Shown here: positions 25,516-35,078 of the stretch, in pieces
Position numbering within the stretch: position 1 is the stretch's first letter
Layout: each line of letters opens with the position of its first letter
Assembly (NCBI GenBank): GCA_905339165.1
Contig: CAJPFH010000050.1
Span: 1 to 64,000 of the forward strand
Direction of reading: 5' to 3'
Length of the DNA: 64,000 bases
From: Flavobacteriales bacterium
GTDB lineage: Bacteria > Bacteroidota > Bacteroidia > Flavobacteriales_E > Vicingaceae
Notes under the pieces: model-generated
Databases searched by the model: none
The model's input: the letters and a program-made list of their open reading frames with translations, nothing else
Told to the model about the DNA's origin: nothing
Program-made: the position numbers and the translations under genes

Positions 25516-25953
25516 ATGAATTTGATTATGCTTATGCTTTTTAATTTACTTCTAAACCTCAGTAATTATAATTTAGAAAACACATACCAATTAACTGTTC
25601 AGGTTAATGATTTAAAAAACAACAAAGGAGTAGTTCAATTTGCATTGTATAACAAAGACGGCTCAATTCCTGACGAGGATTATGAAAATTATTACAAAAT
25701 TGTAAAGGGTGAAATTGTGAATGGTTCATCAACAATAACTTTTAAAAATATTCCAACAGGAAAATATGCAGTTAACATTTTACACGATGAAAACAAAAAT
25801 GGAAAAATCGACAAAGGATTTATTTTACCGATTGAAGGTGTTGGGTTCTCAAATTTTCAAACCATTGGTTTTTCAAACCGACCAAACTTTTCTAAAGCAA
25901 GTTTTGAGGTAAAAGAAAACAAGTCAATTAATGTAAAGGTGATTTATATGTAA
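25516..25953 (+). CDS. DUF2141 domain exported protein
   Basis: A 145-aa protein with a hydrophobic N-terminal segment and one DUF2141 beta-sandwich (YQLTVQVNDLKNNKGVVQFALYN, then KNIPTGKYAVNILHDENKNGKID). DUF2141 proteins are periplasmic, of unknown role. It follows the RND gene by 12 bp and probably belongs to its transcript. The acidic DENKNGKID stretch could bind a divalent ion. Confidence 0.82.
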   Translation: MNLIMLMLFNLLLNLSNYNLENTYQLTVQVNDLKNNKGVVQFALYNKDGSIPDEDYENYYKIVKGEIVNGSSTITFKNIPTGKYAVNILHDENKNGKIDKGFILPIEGVGFSNFQTIGFSNRPNFSKASFEVKENKSINVKVIYM

Positions 25954-25954
25954 G

Positions 25955-26184
25955 ACAGTTAAGCCATCACACAGGTGTAAGCACATTTGCAATTCGCACA
26001 AGCCACCGCACGACCAAAGGCTTGCAAAAGAGCCGCAATATCCCACCCACCACCCTTGTACAGTTTTTCTCCTTGTAAGCATCCCCTCAAACAGTACAGT
26101 TCATGCAGTAGCAGAAAGTTTTGTGCTCTGCATAAACATTTGTGGTAAAAATATCCCATCATAAATCAGCAAACTGTTGACTGT
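25955..26184 (+). repeat. Diverged R-type repeat R7
   Basis: In the 370-bp gap after the DUF2141 gene, outer arms ACAGTTAAG (25955-25963) and GTTGACTGT (26176-26184) pair at 7 of 9 positions. The segment near 26110-26150 (AGAAAGTTTTGTGCTCTGCAT, then TTTGTGGTAAAAAT) closely follows the centre of R5. The whole is ~230 bp, longer than R1-R6, with added sequence holding GCACATTTGC and CACAAGCCACC. It looks like an old or compound copy. The remaining stretch to 26323 shows no other feature. Confidence 0.45.
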
Positions 26185-26323
26185 AAAGCCAACAGGTAAC
26201 GAAATGACACAACGTGCGGTAAAACATCTTTCTATTCTGCATAATTTAAAAACAAGACTACTTGACAACTAAACCAAGCAGAAAAAGTAATTTCGTGCAG
26301 ACTGAAATAAGAGATAAAAAAGA

Positions 26324-27799
26324 ATGAATTTAACAATTGAAAACATACTATTAGTTGGCTCTCTATTACTCTTTGTAAGCATCATTGTAGGTAAGACATC
26401 ATACAAATTTGGTGTTCCGACCTTATTACTCTTTTTGGCAATCGGAATGTTGGCTGGGTCTGATGGAATTGGCGACATTCATTTTGACAATCCACAAATA
26501 GCACAATTTATTGGCATCGTAGCACTCAATTTTATACTATTTTCAGGCGGTCTTGACACCAACTGGACTTCTGTAAAGCCAATTTTAAAGGAAGGACTTG
26601 TTTTATCCACGTTAGGAGTTTTGCTGACAGCCATTTCTCTTGGAACATTTGTGTGGTATGTAACCGACTTTACAATTTATGAAAGTATGCTCTTAGGTTC
26701 TATTGTTTCATCTACAGACGCAGCTGCAGTATTTTCAATTTTACGTTCAAAAAGTCTTGCGTTAAAGACCAATTTACGTCCGACTTTAGAATTGGAAAGC
26801 GGTAGTAACGACCCAATGGCTTATGTTCTGACAATTGCTTTTTTGACATTGGTAATTAATCAAGACCAAAGCATCGCTTCAATCATTCCTCTATTCTTTC
26901 AACAAATGATTTTGGGCGGTATTGCAGGTTTTGCCTTTGGTAAACTAAGCAAATTCATCATTAACAAAATCAAACTCGACTTTGAAGGGCTTTACCCTGT
27001 CCTTGTTATCGCCTTAATGTTTATTACATTTTCAGCAACCAACTTTGTTGGTGGAAATGGTTTTCTTGCCATATACATTTGTGCTGTTTACTTAGGTAAT
27101 CAAGACCTGATACACAAGAAAACAATATTTAAAATGTATGACGGTTTGGCTTGGCTAATGCAAATTGTACTCTTTCTAACTTTGGGTTTATTAGTTTTCC
27201 CTACTCAAATCGTACCCTACATCGGAATAGGGCTATTGATTTCTCTTTTTTTAATTCTTGTTGCAAGACCAATTGGTGTATTTCTTAGTTTAATTTTTTT
27301 CAAAATGAAACTGAGAAGAAGATTTTATATTTCTTGGGTTGGTTTGCGTGGTGCAGTTCCTATTGTATTTGCCACTTATCCGCTTTTAGCAGGAATTGAA
27401 AAAGCCAATATGATTTTCAATATTGTGTTTTTTATATCTGTTACATCAGTTCTCATTCAAGGGACGACTTTATCAATCGTTGCAAAATGGCTCAATGTTG
27501 CACTACCTGAAAAAGTAAAGCCAATTTCAGAAATAGACAAACTCATATTAGACCTACCAAAATCCTCTTTACAGGAATTTGAAATTTTGTCCGATTTTCA
27601 TGCAGTAAACAAAAGAATTGTGGATTTGAATTTTCCTAAATCTGCATTTATCGTGATGATAAAAAGAAACGGAGAATACATTCGTCCGGGCGGCTCAACA
27701 GTGTTAGAAGCAAAAGACATTTTAATGGTTCTTGCTGATAGCCAAGACGATTTTAATAAAATAAATGAATGCTTATACAAAAGTGTAAACTCCTATTAG
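26324..27799 (+). CDS. CPA1-type K+/H+ or Na+/H+ antiporter (NhaP2-like)
   Basis: A 491-aa protein with about twelve membrane helices up to residue ~395 and a C-terminal TrkA-C-like domain (~400-490, with FPKSAFIVMIKRNGEYIRPGGSTVLEAKDILMVL). Ion-binding residues are visible in SSTDAAAV (Asp132) and SGSNDPMA (Asn162-Asp163). The layout matches NhaP2/CvrA potassium/proton antiporters. It stands alone after R7 and ends before the bidirectional terminator. Salt or potassium balance is the likely role. Confidence 0.88.
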   Translation: MNLTIENILLVGSLLLFVSIIVGKTSYKFGVPTLLLFLAIGMLAGSDGIGDIHFDNPQIAQFIGIVALNFILFSGGLDTNWTSVKPILKEGLVLSTLGVLLTAISLGTFVWYVTDFTIYESMLLGSIVSSTDAAAVFSILRSKSLALKTNLRPTLELESGSNDPMAYVLTIAFLTLVINQDQSIASIIPLFFQQMILGGIAGFAFGKLSKFIINKIKLDFEGLYPVLVIALMFITFSATNFVGGNGFLAIYICAVYLGNQDLIHKKTIFKMYDGLAWLMQIVLFLTLGLLVFPTQIVPYIGIGLLISLFLILVARPIGVFLSLIFFKMKLRRRFYISWVGLRGAVPIVFATYPLLAGIEKANMIFNIVFFISVTSVLIQGTTLSIVAKWLNVALPEKVKPISEIDKLILDLPKSSLQEFEILSDFHAVNKRIVDLNFPKSAFIVMIKRNGEYIRPGGSTVLEAKDILMVLADSQDDFNKINECLYKSVNSY

Positions 27800-27850
27800 A
27801 ATTGAAATTGTGTAAACATTTTTTAGGGCAAGTAATTAGAATAAAATGAA

Positions 27851-27879
27851 CAAAGGGATTCAGAACCTGAACCCCTTTG
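27851..27879. terminator. Bidirectional terminator
   Basis: CAAAGGGATTCAG (27851-27863) and CTGAACCCCTTTG (27867-27879) pair with one mismatch around a 3-nt loop, followed by TTTATT on + and TTCATTTTAT on the minus strand. It separates the antiporter gene from the converging tRNA-Arg. Confidence 0.8.
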
Positions 27880-27888
27880 TTTATTAAG

Positions 27889-27962
27889 TGACTCCGCAGG
27901 GAGTCGAACCCCGAACCTCCTGATCCGTAGTCAGGTGCTCTATCCAATTAAGCTACGGAGCC
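27889..27962 (-). tRNA. tRNA-Arg (ACG)
   Basis: Read on the minus strand, 74 nt fold as a complete tRNA. The acceptor stem is GGCTCCG with CGGAGTC (one G-U pair), and the T-arm GGTTCGACTCC is normal. The anticodon stem CCTGA/TCAGG encloses loop CTACGGA, giving anticodon ACG, read as tRNA-Arg. The 3' CCA is not encoded. It lies 26 bp after the M48 gene on the same strand, with its 3' end facing the accessory region. Confidence 0.95.
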
Positions 27963-27988
27963 AAAAATTGGCTGCAAATATAATAAAA

Positions 27989-28801
27989 TTATTCTCCGGA
28001 ATTTGCTTCAAAATAACTTAAAGCTACGGGCATAAATTCGGTTAAATCGTTTATACGCTTATCGTGGCTTGGATGCGTACTGATAAACTGAGGTATATTA
28101 GACCCTCCTGCTCCTTTCATTCTTTCCCAAAAAGGCACTGCAGACTCTGGATTGTACCCAGCCTTAGCCATAAAACAAAGTCCTAGTTTATCGGCTTCTG
28201 TTTCGTGCTGACGGGAATAGGCTAAAATGGTAAGCCCCGCACCTACACCGTATGCCGCTAAAAATAAAAGTTGTGTTTCTTGTGGTTTATCTCGCAAAGC
28301 TACCGCTAGAGATACTCCTCCCATCACTGCCAAAAGGCGTTGGCTCATTCTTTCGTTTCCGTGGCGGGCAATGGCATGGGCAATTTCATGGCTCATTACA
28401 ACTGCCAGGCCATCTTCGTCTGAAGTAACGGGCAACAACCCTGTGTACACACACACTTTACCTCCTGGCATACACCATGCATTTACCACTGGTTGATCTA
28501 CCACATTAAACTCCCAACGAAAGTTTTTTATTCGCTTTGTTTTGCCTTCAATTTTTAAAAATTTTTCGCAAGCTACGGCTATTCGGTTTCCTACTTTTCG
28601 CACCATTTTTACTTCCTCCCTATTGTCAGGCAAACGGGGGTTTTGGTCGAAAAACTGGTTATAATTGGTAAGACTTAAACTCATTAGAGTCATTTCCGGC
28701 AACATGTTTAACTGCCTACGATTCGATATAGGTACCTTCGAACAGGAAACTACACTAAGAAAGAGCAATGCAATGATTGATTTAAAAAAAATTCTTTTCA
28801 T
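27989..28801 (-). CDS. M48-family metallopeptidase lipoprotein
   Basis: A 270-aa lipoprotein (signal ending SVVSC, Cys20). The zinc site HEIAHAIARHGNERM carries HExxH, and the downstream Glu ligand is in HETEADKLGLCFM. The build matches the small LoiP/YcaL-like periplasmic M48 proteases that clear misfolded outer-membrane proteins. It is the last gene of the long minus-strand run, 8 bp after clpS. Confidence 0.92.
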   Translation of the reverse strand: MKRIFFKSIIALLFLSVVSCSKVPISNRRQLNMLPEMTLMSLSLTNYNQFFDQNPRLPDNREEVKMVRKVGNRIAVACEKFLKIEGKTKRIKNFRWEFNVVDQPVVNAWCMPGGKVCVYTGLLPVTSDEDGLAVVMSHEIAHAIARHGNERMSQRLLAVMGGVSLAVALRDKPQETQLLFLAAYGVGAGLTILAYSRQHETEADKLGLCFMAKAGYNPESAVPFWERMKGAGGSNIPQFISTHPSHDKRINDLTEFMPVALSYFEANSGE

Positions 28802-28809
28802 ACTTTTTA

Positions 28810-29079
28810 CTATTTAATTTCGAGTGTTAATCCTTTATCAGATAATATGCCAAATAACTTCTTTATATCCGTTAATTTGCCTTGTTTTATTATACATTTT
28901 TTGTTAAAATGAGCAATTAATGCACATTGCTCTGCCTGCAATTCATCGTGATGACAGAACTCTATTAACTGTTCTATTACATAATCGAATGTATTTACTT
29001 CATCGTTAAACAAAATTAAGGCGGAAGTTAATTCTTCTTTATTTTTTGTTTTTATATGTTCTGTTGTTTGAATATTCAT
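28810..29079 (-). CDS. clpS: ClpS, ClpA/C adaptor for N-degron proteins
   Basis: An 89-aa protein with the ClpS core: LILFNDEVNTFDYVIEQLIEF at residues ~21-41 (the NDxxN/TF motif binds N-terminal degron residues), then AEQCALIAHFNKKCIIKQG. It hands substrates with destabilising N-termini to the Clp ATPase. The length is normal for the Bacteroidota form. It is 5 bp after the 1,997-aa gene. Confidence 0.88.
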   Translation of the reverse strand: MNIQTTEHIKTKNKEELTSALILFNDEVNTFDYVIEQLIEFCHHDELQAEQCALIAHFNKKCIIKQGKLTDIKKLFGILSDKGLTLEIK

Positions 29080-29084
29080 TATTT

Positions 29085-32000
29085 CTATTTTGAGTCGGTT
29101 TCTTTGTCGTTAACGTATGTTACTACTTTAGCTCCTTTTATACCCATTTCCTGCATTTCCTTTTTCAATTTTTCTGCGTCTTCAAAATTATCAAAAGAAC
29201 CAATAAGATATACTGTTTTGTCTCCTTTCTCGTATGATTTTATTCCTCTTCCGGTTAACTGCAAATATACACCGGCCACATCGTTAGGTATATCATCGGC
29301 ATATTCTCCAATGTTTACCCTATACTCTTTCACTTCGGCTGTGCCTGAAGAAATGTTATTGTTAACAGAATTATTTGATGTATTTGATGTATTTGAAACA
29401 GAGGAAGAAGTATTGTTGGCGGAGTTATTTGTATTTAGGGAAGAATTTGTTCTGTTCTGCTCTAACATTCGTCTTGCCTGGTCAACCGTATAGCGTTGTC
29501 CATCTATATAAGCTGTTACAAAAGCATCAGTAATTCCTTTGGCTATAATTTGCTGACGTATAGCCATTGCTTCTTCGGGTGTTTTGTATTGTCCGGAAGA
29601 ATATCGTACCAGGTTATTGGGTAACCTATCGCTGTTTATATTTTCGATGTTATTTAAAATAGCCGGTTTAATAATACCGGAATATACGCCCACCTGAACG
29701 GTGTAAAAAAAACCTTTTATAGATTGTACATTGGTAGAAAACCCATCGTTTATATTATTTGCGTTGGGTTGCGGACGGTTGGTATTGGTCGATGCAGAAT
29801 TATTGGCATTTGCACCGATATTTGTGGCATTTGAGTTTGTTCTGTTATTTTCGGGGGCTTGTGTGTTAGCTGCTAATGTTTGGTTTCTTGTAAGCATAGC
29901 CCTCGCCTGATCTATATTTATTCTTTTTCCGTTTAAAAAGGCCACCACAAAAGCATCGGAATAACCTAAACCTCTGATATCGATTTTGGCATTATCGGCC
30001 ACTGAAAAGTCTTTGAAATACCCTGCCGTGTAGCGTGTTATTCCATTAGGGCCTGGTTCGGTAACTATAGGCGCAAAGCCTTTAAAGTGATCCTGAGGTA
30101 TAGGGTTTCGGAATGCTCCTACCTGCACCTTAAATACAAGCCCTTCGGGTTCTACCGTGTTTGCCGGAATAGGATTGGTATTGTTATATGCCGCCTGATT
30201 AGAATTTGATTTTGCAAAAATATTCGTTTCTAATTTTTGTGGTATTTTTATTTTAGCTATTTCGCTAAGAGTACCCGATACTACTAGGTTTGTATTGGTT
30301 GAATTAGTGGCATTGAGTTGTGAAGAGGTTGAGGTATTTTCGTTGGTGGTTTGACTTTGATTGGTAGAAGAATTATTCTCTGTAATGATTGTTTGTACTT
30401 CGGCTATTTTTTCCAGTCTGTTTTTAAATGCAACATCGGAAAATGCTGTTTTTTCTACCGCTTCAATTTTATCGGCTTGTTCCGGAGCTAAATCGGCTAT
30501 GGCAAATTGTGCCTGATTTTCATGAAAAACGATTTGTTTTTCTTTGACTTTGGCATTTTCTGCAATTTTTGTGGATTCTTTTTCTTTTTCTATTACGATA
30601 TTTTCCTGCTTATCAGCCTCGTTTAGCAACTCTTCTTTTTTGACATCATCGGATTCATCTTCGGCTTTACGTTTTAGCTCATCGGCTTTAAGTTGTGATT
30701 CATTTGCTTCGTTCATTAAACGAAGCGATTGGAGATATTCCACTTCGGCCTCCTTGGCTAACCTTCGGGCTTCCTGTTTTTCTTTTGCATACTGCGTATA
30801 TGAGCTGTTATTGTTAATGGCACGGAGCTCTGAGTCGGATAAACCGGACGCCATCTGCCTTTCGTTATTTGATGCCAGCGCATCAGAATTCTTCTGTTGC
30901 AATATTTTGGAAGCTGCAATAAGCGATTCGCTCTCTTTCACTTTTTCTTCAGAACTTTCTTTTAATTCGGCTGCCTCCGAGCGTTTTGCATTAGCCTCGG
31001 CACTGGCTTTTTGTGCTTCTAAAACCAACGCTTCCTTTTCTTTCTTTTTACGGGTAGTAGAGGCTTGTGTGGTAAGGGTGGTAGATTTTTGTTCTAGCTC
31101 TTCAGCCTCTTTCAGTAAGCGTTCGGCTCGTTTGTTTTCGGCTGTTTCGGGGGTTGTAATCGCATATTTTTCAATATCTGCTTTACTTGTATTTTCAATT
31201 ATATTTTTCTGTTCTTCATTATTTGCTTGTAAGGTATTTTCTTTATTTAGAGGAACTGTTTGTTCTTCGAATTCTGTTTTAACTTCACTTAAGTTGTTTT
31301 GTGTGGAAGAGTTGTTATTTGCGTTTTCGTTTGTATCAACAGATGATGAGGATTGATTGTTTGTATTATTTTGCGATTCTGAGGCATTATTATTTGCCAA
31401 CTCTGTTTCACTTGCGTTATAATTTGCAATAGCAAAAGCTTGTTGTTGTTTTTGCAATGCTTTTGTTTCATAATCGTAAGCCTTTTGTAACGCTGTTTTC
31501 TTTGCGGCAAAGTACATATTGTCGTTTATTTCTTCTCTAATTTTTTGGGCTTCTATAAAATAAAAATCGGCCTCCTCTTTAAGCATATTTGCCAATGTTG
31601 CATCATCGGATTTGTTGGCGGCATTAATAAACGAATTACTATTTAATACATTTTTATTACGTTGGTATTCTTCTTGGTTGGCTTTAGCATATTTTTCTGC
31701 AATTTGCAATTGAGTGGTTTCCGATTTCTGTTCTAATTCATCGGCCTGAGTAATCAGATTATTTCTTTCTTGCGGATTATCGGTTTGATTACTTTTTTCA
31801 CGCAATACTTCTGACTGAACCATTAATGAAGAAGCCTCCTGTTTTAGAGTATTGGTTTCTGCTAACCATTGTTTTGCATTTTCATTTTTGTAGGTAAGGG
31901 TAGGATTGTATTTGATGGCCGATACCTCCTCAAAATTTGAAGTTTTTCCTTCTGTTTTCTGTTGGTTCTTCTCAACAAATGATTCGTTGTTGGCTTGGAC

Positions 32001-35000
32001 TATGGCATTTTCAGAATTCTCTATTTGTTGTTGGTTTTGCGTGTATTGTTCCTCCAGTTGTATTATTTTTCTTTCAGTTTCATTTTTTTCTTCTTCAGAT
32101 TTTTCAGTACCCACCAATGATTTTTTCTGCTTCAATTCTTCTTCTATTTTCTGATTCCATTCTTTTAAAACATTTATTTTATTTTTTTCTTTTTCGGTTG
32201 CACTTAGGTTTGCGTTGGCCTGAATTTCATTGAGTTTATTGTTGTATTCTTTAGAATAAATTTCTGTTTTATCTGTTTTGGCTGAAGAATTTTCATTCGA
32301 TGCAATAAGATTGGAGGTGGAGTTTGCATCTTTCTCTTTTTGTTCTTTAAAATCTATTAACTTATTCCGCTTAGAGGTTAATTGGGTTTTATCGTTTAGT
32401 GTTTCCGATGCCTCAATCTGCTTTTGTGTAATTTCTATTTCTTGTTGAATGGCATTCGCCCATTTTTTATTGATTTCGGCAATTTTATCGTTACGCAAAT
32501 TAGAATCGGCTATTTTATCGGCATCGGCCAATTGATTAGAAAAATCGTTATTATAATTTTTAATTTTTCCTTCATCGGTAATAATATCATAATCATTTTT
32601 TAAGGCTAGTAAATCAATCTTGTTTGATTTTGTTTCAGTTATTTTTTGCTCAGATTTCTGTTCTGCCGATGAGGTCGTTAAACCTTTTTCTTCTAATCGG
32701 GCAATGGTAGTTTCTGTTTCCGTTTTTTGTTGTAGCGTGGGTGGAGATACTATGGTTTTATTGTCCTCTACCTGCTTAGAAACAGTTTCGAATTGTGCTA
32801 ATTCGGCCTCTAAGTTATTAGACTCTTTTTTTAATGCACTCACTCTTTTTTGCTCATCTTCGTATTGGTATGCAATATCCTCTTTATCTATTTCCAAGGC
32901 TTTTAGTTTCGCTTCAATATTTTCTTTGTCTTTCTTTTTAGCTGTTGAAAGTTGCGAGTTTAACTGAGTTATTTCTTTTTCTATTTCGTTTTTACGTTCG
33001 GCTAATTCACTCAAATTATTTTCAGCTTTTTCAGTTTCTGCTTTAGATTGTTTTGCCTTTTCTGCCAACGAGTTTTTTTCTATGGTTTTAGAAGTAGGAG
33101 TTTGGTTTATTGAAGCAATTAGTTCTTGTTGTTTTTTTAACTTATCAATAGCCGCTATTCTATTGTTGGCCGAAATATCGTACTGTATGGCAGAAGCCAA
33201 CTGTGATACCGTATTAAACTCTGAGGTAAGCTCTGCAATATCGTTATCTAAGGAAGCGGCTATTTTTTTAGCAGCTAAAACTTCTCTGCTCAGTTTGCGA
33301 GCCTCTTCTTTTAAAAGCTGGGCTTCATTTTCTTTCACAGATCTGTCGGTGGCACTGTAGCTGGCTAATGAATTTAGTATTTTATCTGCCTTATCTGAAT
33401 TTTCTTTGGCTTGTCTGCTTTTTCCGTTAGAAACAGAATACGCATAGTTCGACTCGTTTTGCAGTGTATCAATTTTTTGTTTCAGTTCTTTTTCAATCGT
33501 TTTTGCTTTCTCTGCAATATCGTTGTTCGAAAAGTCTTTAAACTCATCCGCTCGAGGAATTTCTTTCGTTTCGGTATTTTTGTTTTTATCTTCTTGCAAT
33601 TCCTGTACCGATGCAAGCACTTGTGCTTCGGTAGCGTTAATATCGAGTTTGGCTTTTTGTCGAATAATGCTTTCTACCAATAATGGGTCGTTTATATCAA
33701 AGGCTTCTGTTTGGTCGAATAAGTTTTTAATAACTAATTTTTCATTGTCGCCTTTACCCACTAATCTTAGCTCTTGTTTAAGAGCTACCACCTCATCTTG
33801 CTGCCTAGGTACTTCAACCATTCCGCTGTGAATGGGTGCTGTTTCGGTGGTTTCAATGGCAAACTTATACTTTCCGCCTTTTCCAGGAAGCAAAATAGCG
33901 TATTTTCCGGAACTTGTATTGGTAAAATACTCGCCCATATTTTGGTTGTTCGATAAATCGGTAACGGTAACTTTAGCTGTACGCATGGGCGGGTTTCCTT
34001 CGTTTATAAATTCGCCTTTTATAATCACAAAATCGGCCGATTTGGGCTGAACCTTTACACGGTAAACGGTAATTTCTCCTTCTTTGCTGGCACGTGAAGA
34101 GGCAAAGTAGGCCAGCGTCATGTCTTCATCGGTAACGAAAAAAAAGTCGTCATCGGGAGAAGAGTAGGCAAAGTCTAAATTTTGAGGGGTAGACCAGGTA
34201 TTGGTATTTTCGTTAAATACGGTTTTAAAAATGTCATATCCTCCCATACTATTGTGCCCTTTGGAAGAGAAGTAGAGAGTTTTTCCATCGGGGTGCATAA
34301 ACGGAAAATCCTCATCGTAAGGTGTATTTATGGGAGCACCAATACTAACGGGCTTTCCCCATTCTCCATTGGGTAATCGCAGTACTTTATAAATGTCTTT
34401 TCCGCTTTTTCCATCTTCTCCGTAGCTGGCAAAAAAAACTTCATTTTTTAAATTTTGAGGTAAGTAGATTACAGAATAATCGTTTAGTTTTTTATCGAAT
34501 TTAGAACGAAAATCATCGGGCTTGGCCACTATTTTTCCGCCAATACCTTTTAAATCGTAAGTGCGGTAAAACTCGTCTTTGCGTGTTTCTTTTTTCCCTA
34601 CCACATCAACGTCTTTAATATCGCTTAGTAATTTAATCCCATTCCGGCACATTTCTATTTCTCGTTCTGCATTATAGTCTGCACGATTTTTAGCCGGAAC
34701 TTTTGCAATAAATTTTGAATAGCTTTCTATCGCATCTTTAAAATAATAATTCAGGTGCAATGCTTTACCCATAAAATAATGAGATAATGGATCTACCTCG
34801 GGTTTAGAAATGGCAAAACGTAAAAAACGTAAGGGTTTTTCTTTGTCTTTATCGCCAAAAATAAGGCATGCTCCGTACTTAAAATTGTAGTTGGCCTCTT
34901 TAGGATATAAACTGGCTAGTTGGCCAAAAAGTGGCATGGCTTCGGTGTACTTTTTTTCTGCAAATAGTTTTTCGGCTTCTTTTTTTAATTCTATTTCCGA

Positions 35001-35078
35001 GTTAAACTGAGCAATAGTGATTACGGGTACGCATAAGTACAAGAGAAAAATGAGTGCGTATGTTTTTTTAAGTACCAC
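29085..35078 (-). CDS. Giant exported TPR/PD40/coiled-coil/SPOR-like protein
   Basis: A 1,997-aa protein. In order: signal peptide (to IAQ, ~23); TPR helices (~28-140); PD40/WD40-like propeller blades (~195-345, FPFMHPDGKTLYFSSKG); a carboxypeptidase-regulatory-like beta domain (~355-430); a very long Glu/Lys/Gln/Ala-rich coiled coil with Asn/Ser-rich breaks (~450-1590); and three SPOR-like modules at ~1645-1730, 1788-1875 and 1915-1992 separated by Asn/Ser/Thr linkers. The first parts resemble T9SS/OmpA-associated PD40 proteins; the SPOR-like ends suggest peptidoglycan contact. Overall it could span the periplasm. Exact function unknown. Confidence 0.75.
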   Translation of the reverse strand: MVLKKTYALIFLLYLCVPVITIAQFNSEIELKKEAEKLFAEKKYTEAMPLFGQLASLYPKEANYNFKYGACLIFGDKDKEKPLRFLRFAISKPEVDPLSHYFMGKALHLNYYFKDAIESYSKFIAKVPAKNRADYNAEREIEMCRNGIKLLSDIKDVDVVGKKETRKDEFYRTYDLKGIGGKIVAKPDDFRSKFDKKLNDYSVIYLPQNLKNEVFFASYGEDGKSGKDIYKVLRLPNGEWGKPVSIGAPINTPYDEDFPFMHPDGKTLYFSSKGHNSMGGYDIFKTVFNENTNTWSTPQNLDFAYSSPDDDFFFVTDEDMTLAYFASSRASKEGEITVYRVKVQPKSADFVIIKGEFINEGNPPMRTAKVTVTDLSNNQNMGEYFTNTSSGKYAILLPGKGGKYKFAIETTETAPIHSGMVEVPRQQDEVVALKQELRLVGKGDNEKLVIKNLFDQTEAFDINDPLLVESIIRQKAKLDINATEAQVLASVQELQEDKNKNTETKEIPRADEFKDFSNNDIAEKAKTIEKELKQKIDTLQNESNYAYSVSNGKSRQAKENSDKADKILNSLASYSATDRSVKENEAQLLKEEARKLSREVLAAKKIAASLDNDIAELTSEFNTVSQLASAIQYDISANNRIAAIDKLKKQQELIASINQTPTSKTIEKNSLAEKAKQSKAETEKAENNLSELAERKNEIEKEITQLNSQLSTAKKKDKENIEAKLKALEIDKEDIAYQYEDEQKRVSALKKESNNLEAELAQFETVSKQVEDNKTIVSPPTLQQKTETETTIARLEEKGLTTSSAEQKSEQKITETKSNKIDLLALKNDYDIITDEGKIKNYNNDFSNQLADADKIADSNLRNDKIAEINKKWANAIQQEIEITQKQIEASETLNDKTQLTSKRNKLIDFKEQKEKDANSTSNLIASNENSSAKTDKTEIYSKEYNNKLNEIQANANLSATEKEKNKINVLKEWNQKIEEELKQKKSLVGTEKSEEEKNETERKIIQLEEQYTQNQQQIENSENAIVQANNESFVEKNQQKTEGKTSNFEEVSAIKYNPTLTYKNENAKQWLAETNTLKQEASSLMVQSEVLREKSNQTDNPQERNNLITQADELEQKSETTQLQIAEKYAKANQEEYQRNKNVLNSNSFINAANKSDDATLANMLKEEADFYFIEAQKIREEINDNMYFAAKKTALQKAYDYETKALQKQQQAFAIANYNASETELANNNASESQNNTNNQSSSSVDTNENANNNSSTQNNLSEVKTEFEEQTVPLNKENTLQANNEEQKNIIENTSKADIEKYAITTPETAENKRAERLLKEAEELEQKSTTLTTQASTTRKKKEKEALVLEAQKASAEANAKRSEAAELKESSEEKVKESESLIAASKILQQKNSDALASNNERQMASGLSDSELRAINNNSSYTQYAKEKQEARRLAKEAEVEYLQSLRLMNEANESQLKADELKRKAEDESDDVKKEELLNEADKQENIVIEKEKESTKIAENAKVKEKQIVFHENQAQFAIADLAPEQADKIEAVEKTAFSDVAFKNRLEKIAEVQTIITENNSSTNQSQTTNENTSTSSQLNATNSTNTNLVVSGTLSEIAKIKIPQKLETNIFAKSNSNQAAYNNTNPIPANTVEPEGLVFKVQVGAFRNPIPQDHFKGFAPIVTEPGPNGITRYTAGYFKDFSVADNAKIDIRGLGYSDAFVVAFLNGKRINIDQARAMLTRNQTLAANTQAPENNRTNSNATNIGANANNSASTNTNRPQPNANNINDGFSTNVQSIKGFFYTVQVGVYSGIIKPAILNNIENINSDRLPNNLVRYSSGQYKTPEEAMAIRQQIIAKGITDAFVTAYIDGQRYTVDQARRMLEQNRTNSSLNTNNSANNTSSSVSNTSNTSNNSVNNNISSGTAEVKEYRVNIGEYADDIPNDVAGVYLQLTGRGIKSYEKGDKTVYLIGSFDNFEDAEKLKKEMQEMGIKGAKVVTYVNDKETDSK

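Noticed and set aside
30544-31356. Long plus-strand frames inside the 1,997-aa gene
   Set aside because: Ser/Phe-rich mirror images of a Glu/Lys-rich coiled-coil gene on the other strand; typical shadow frames.
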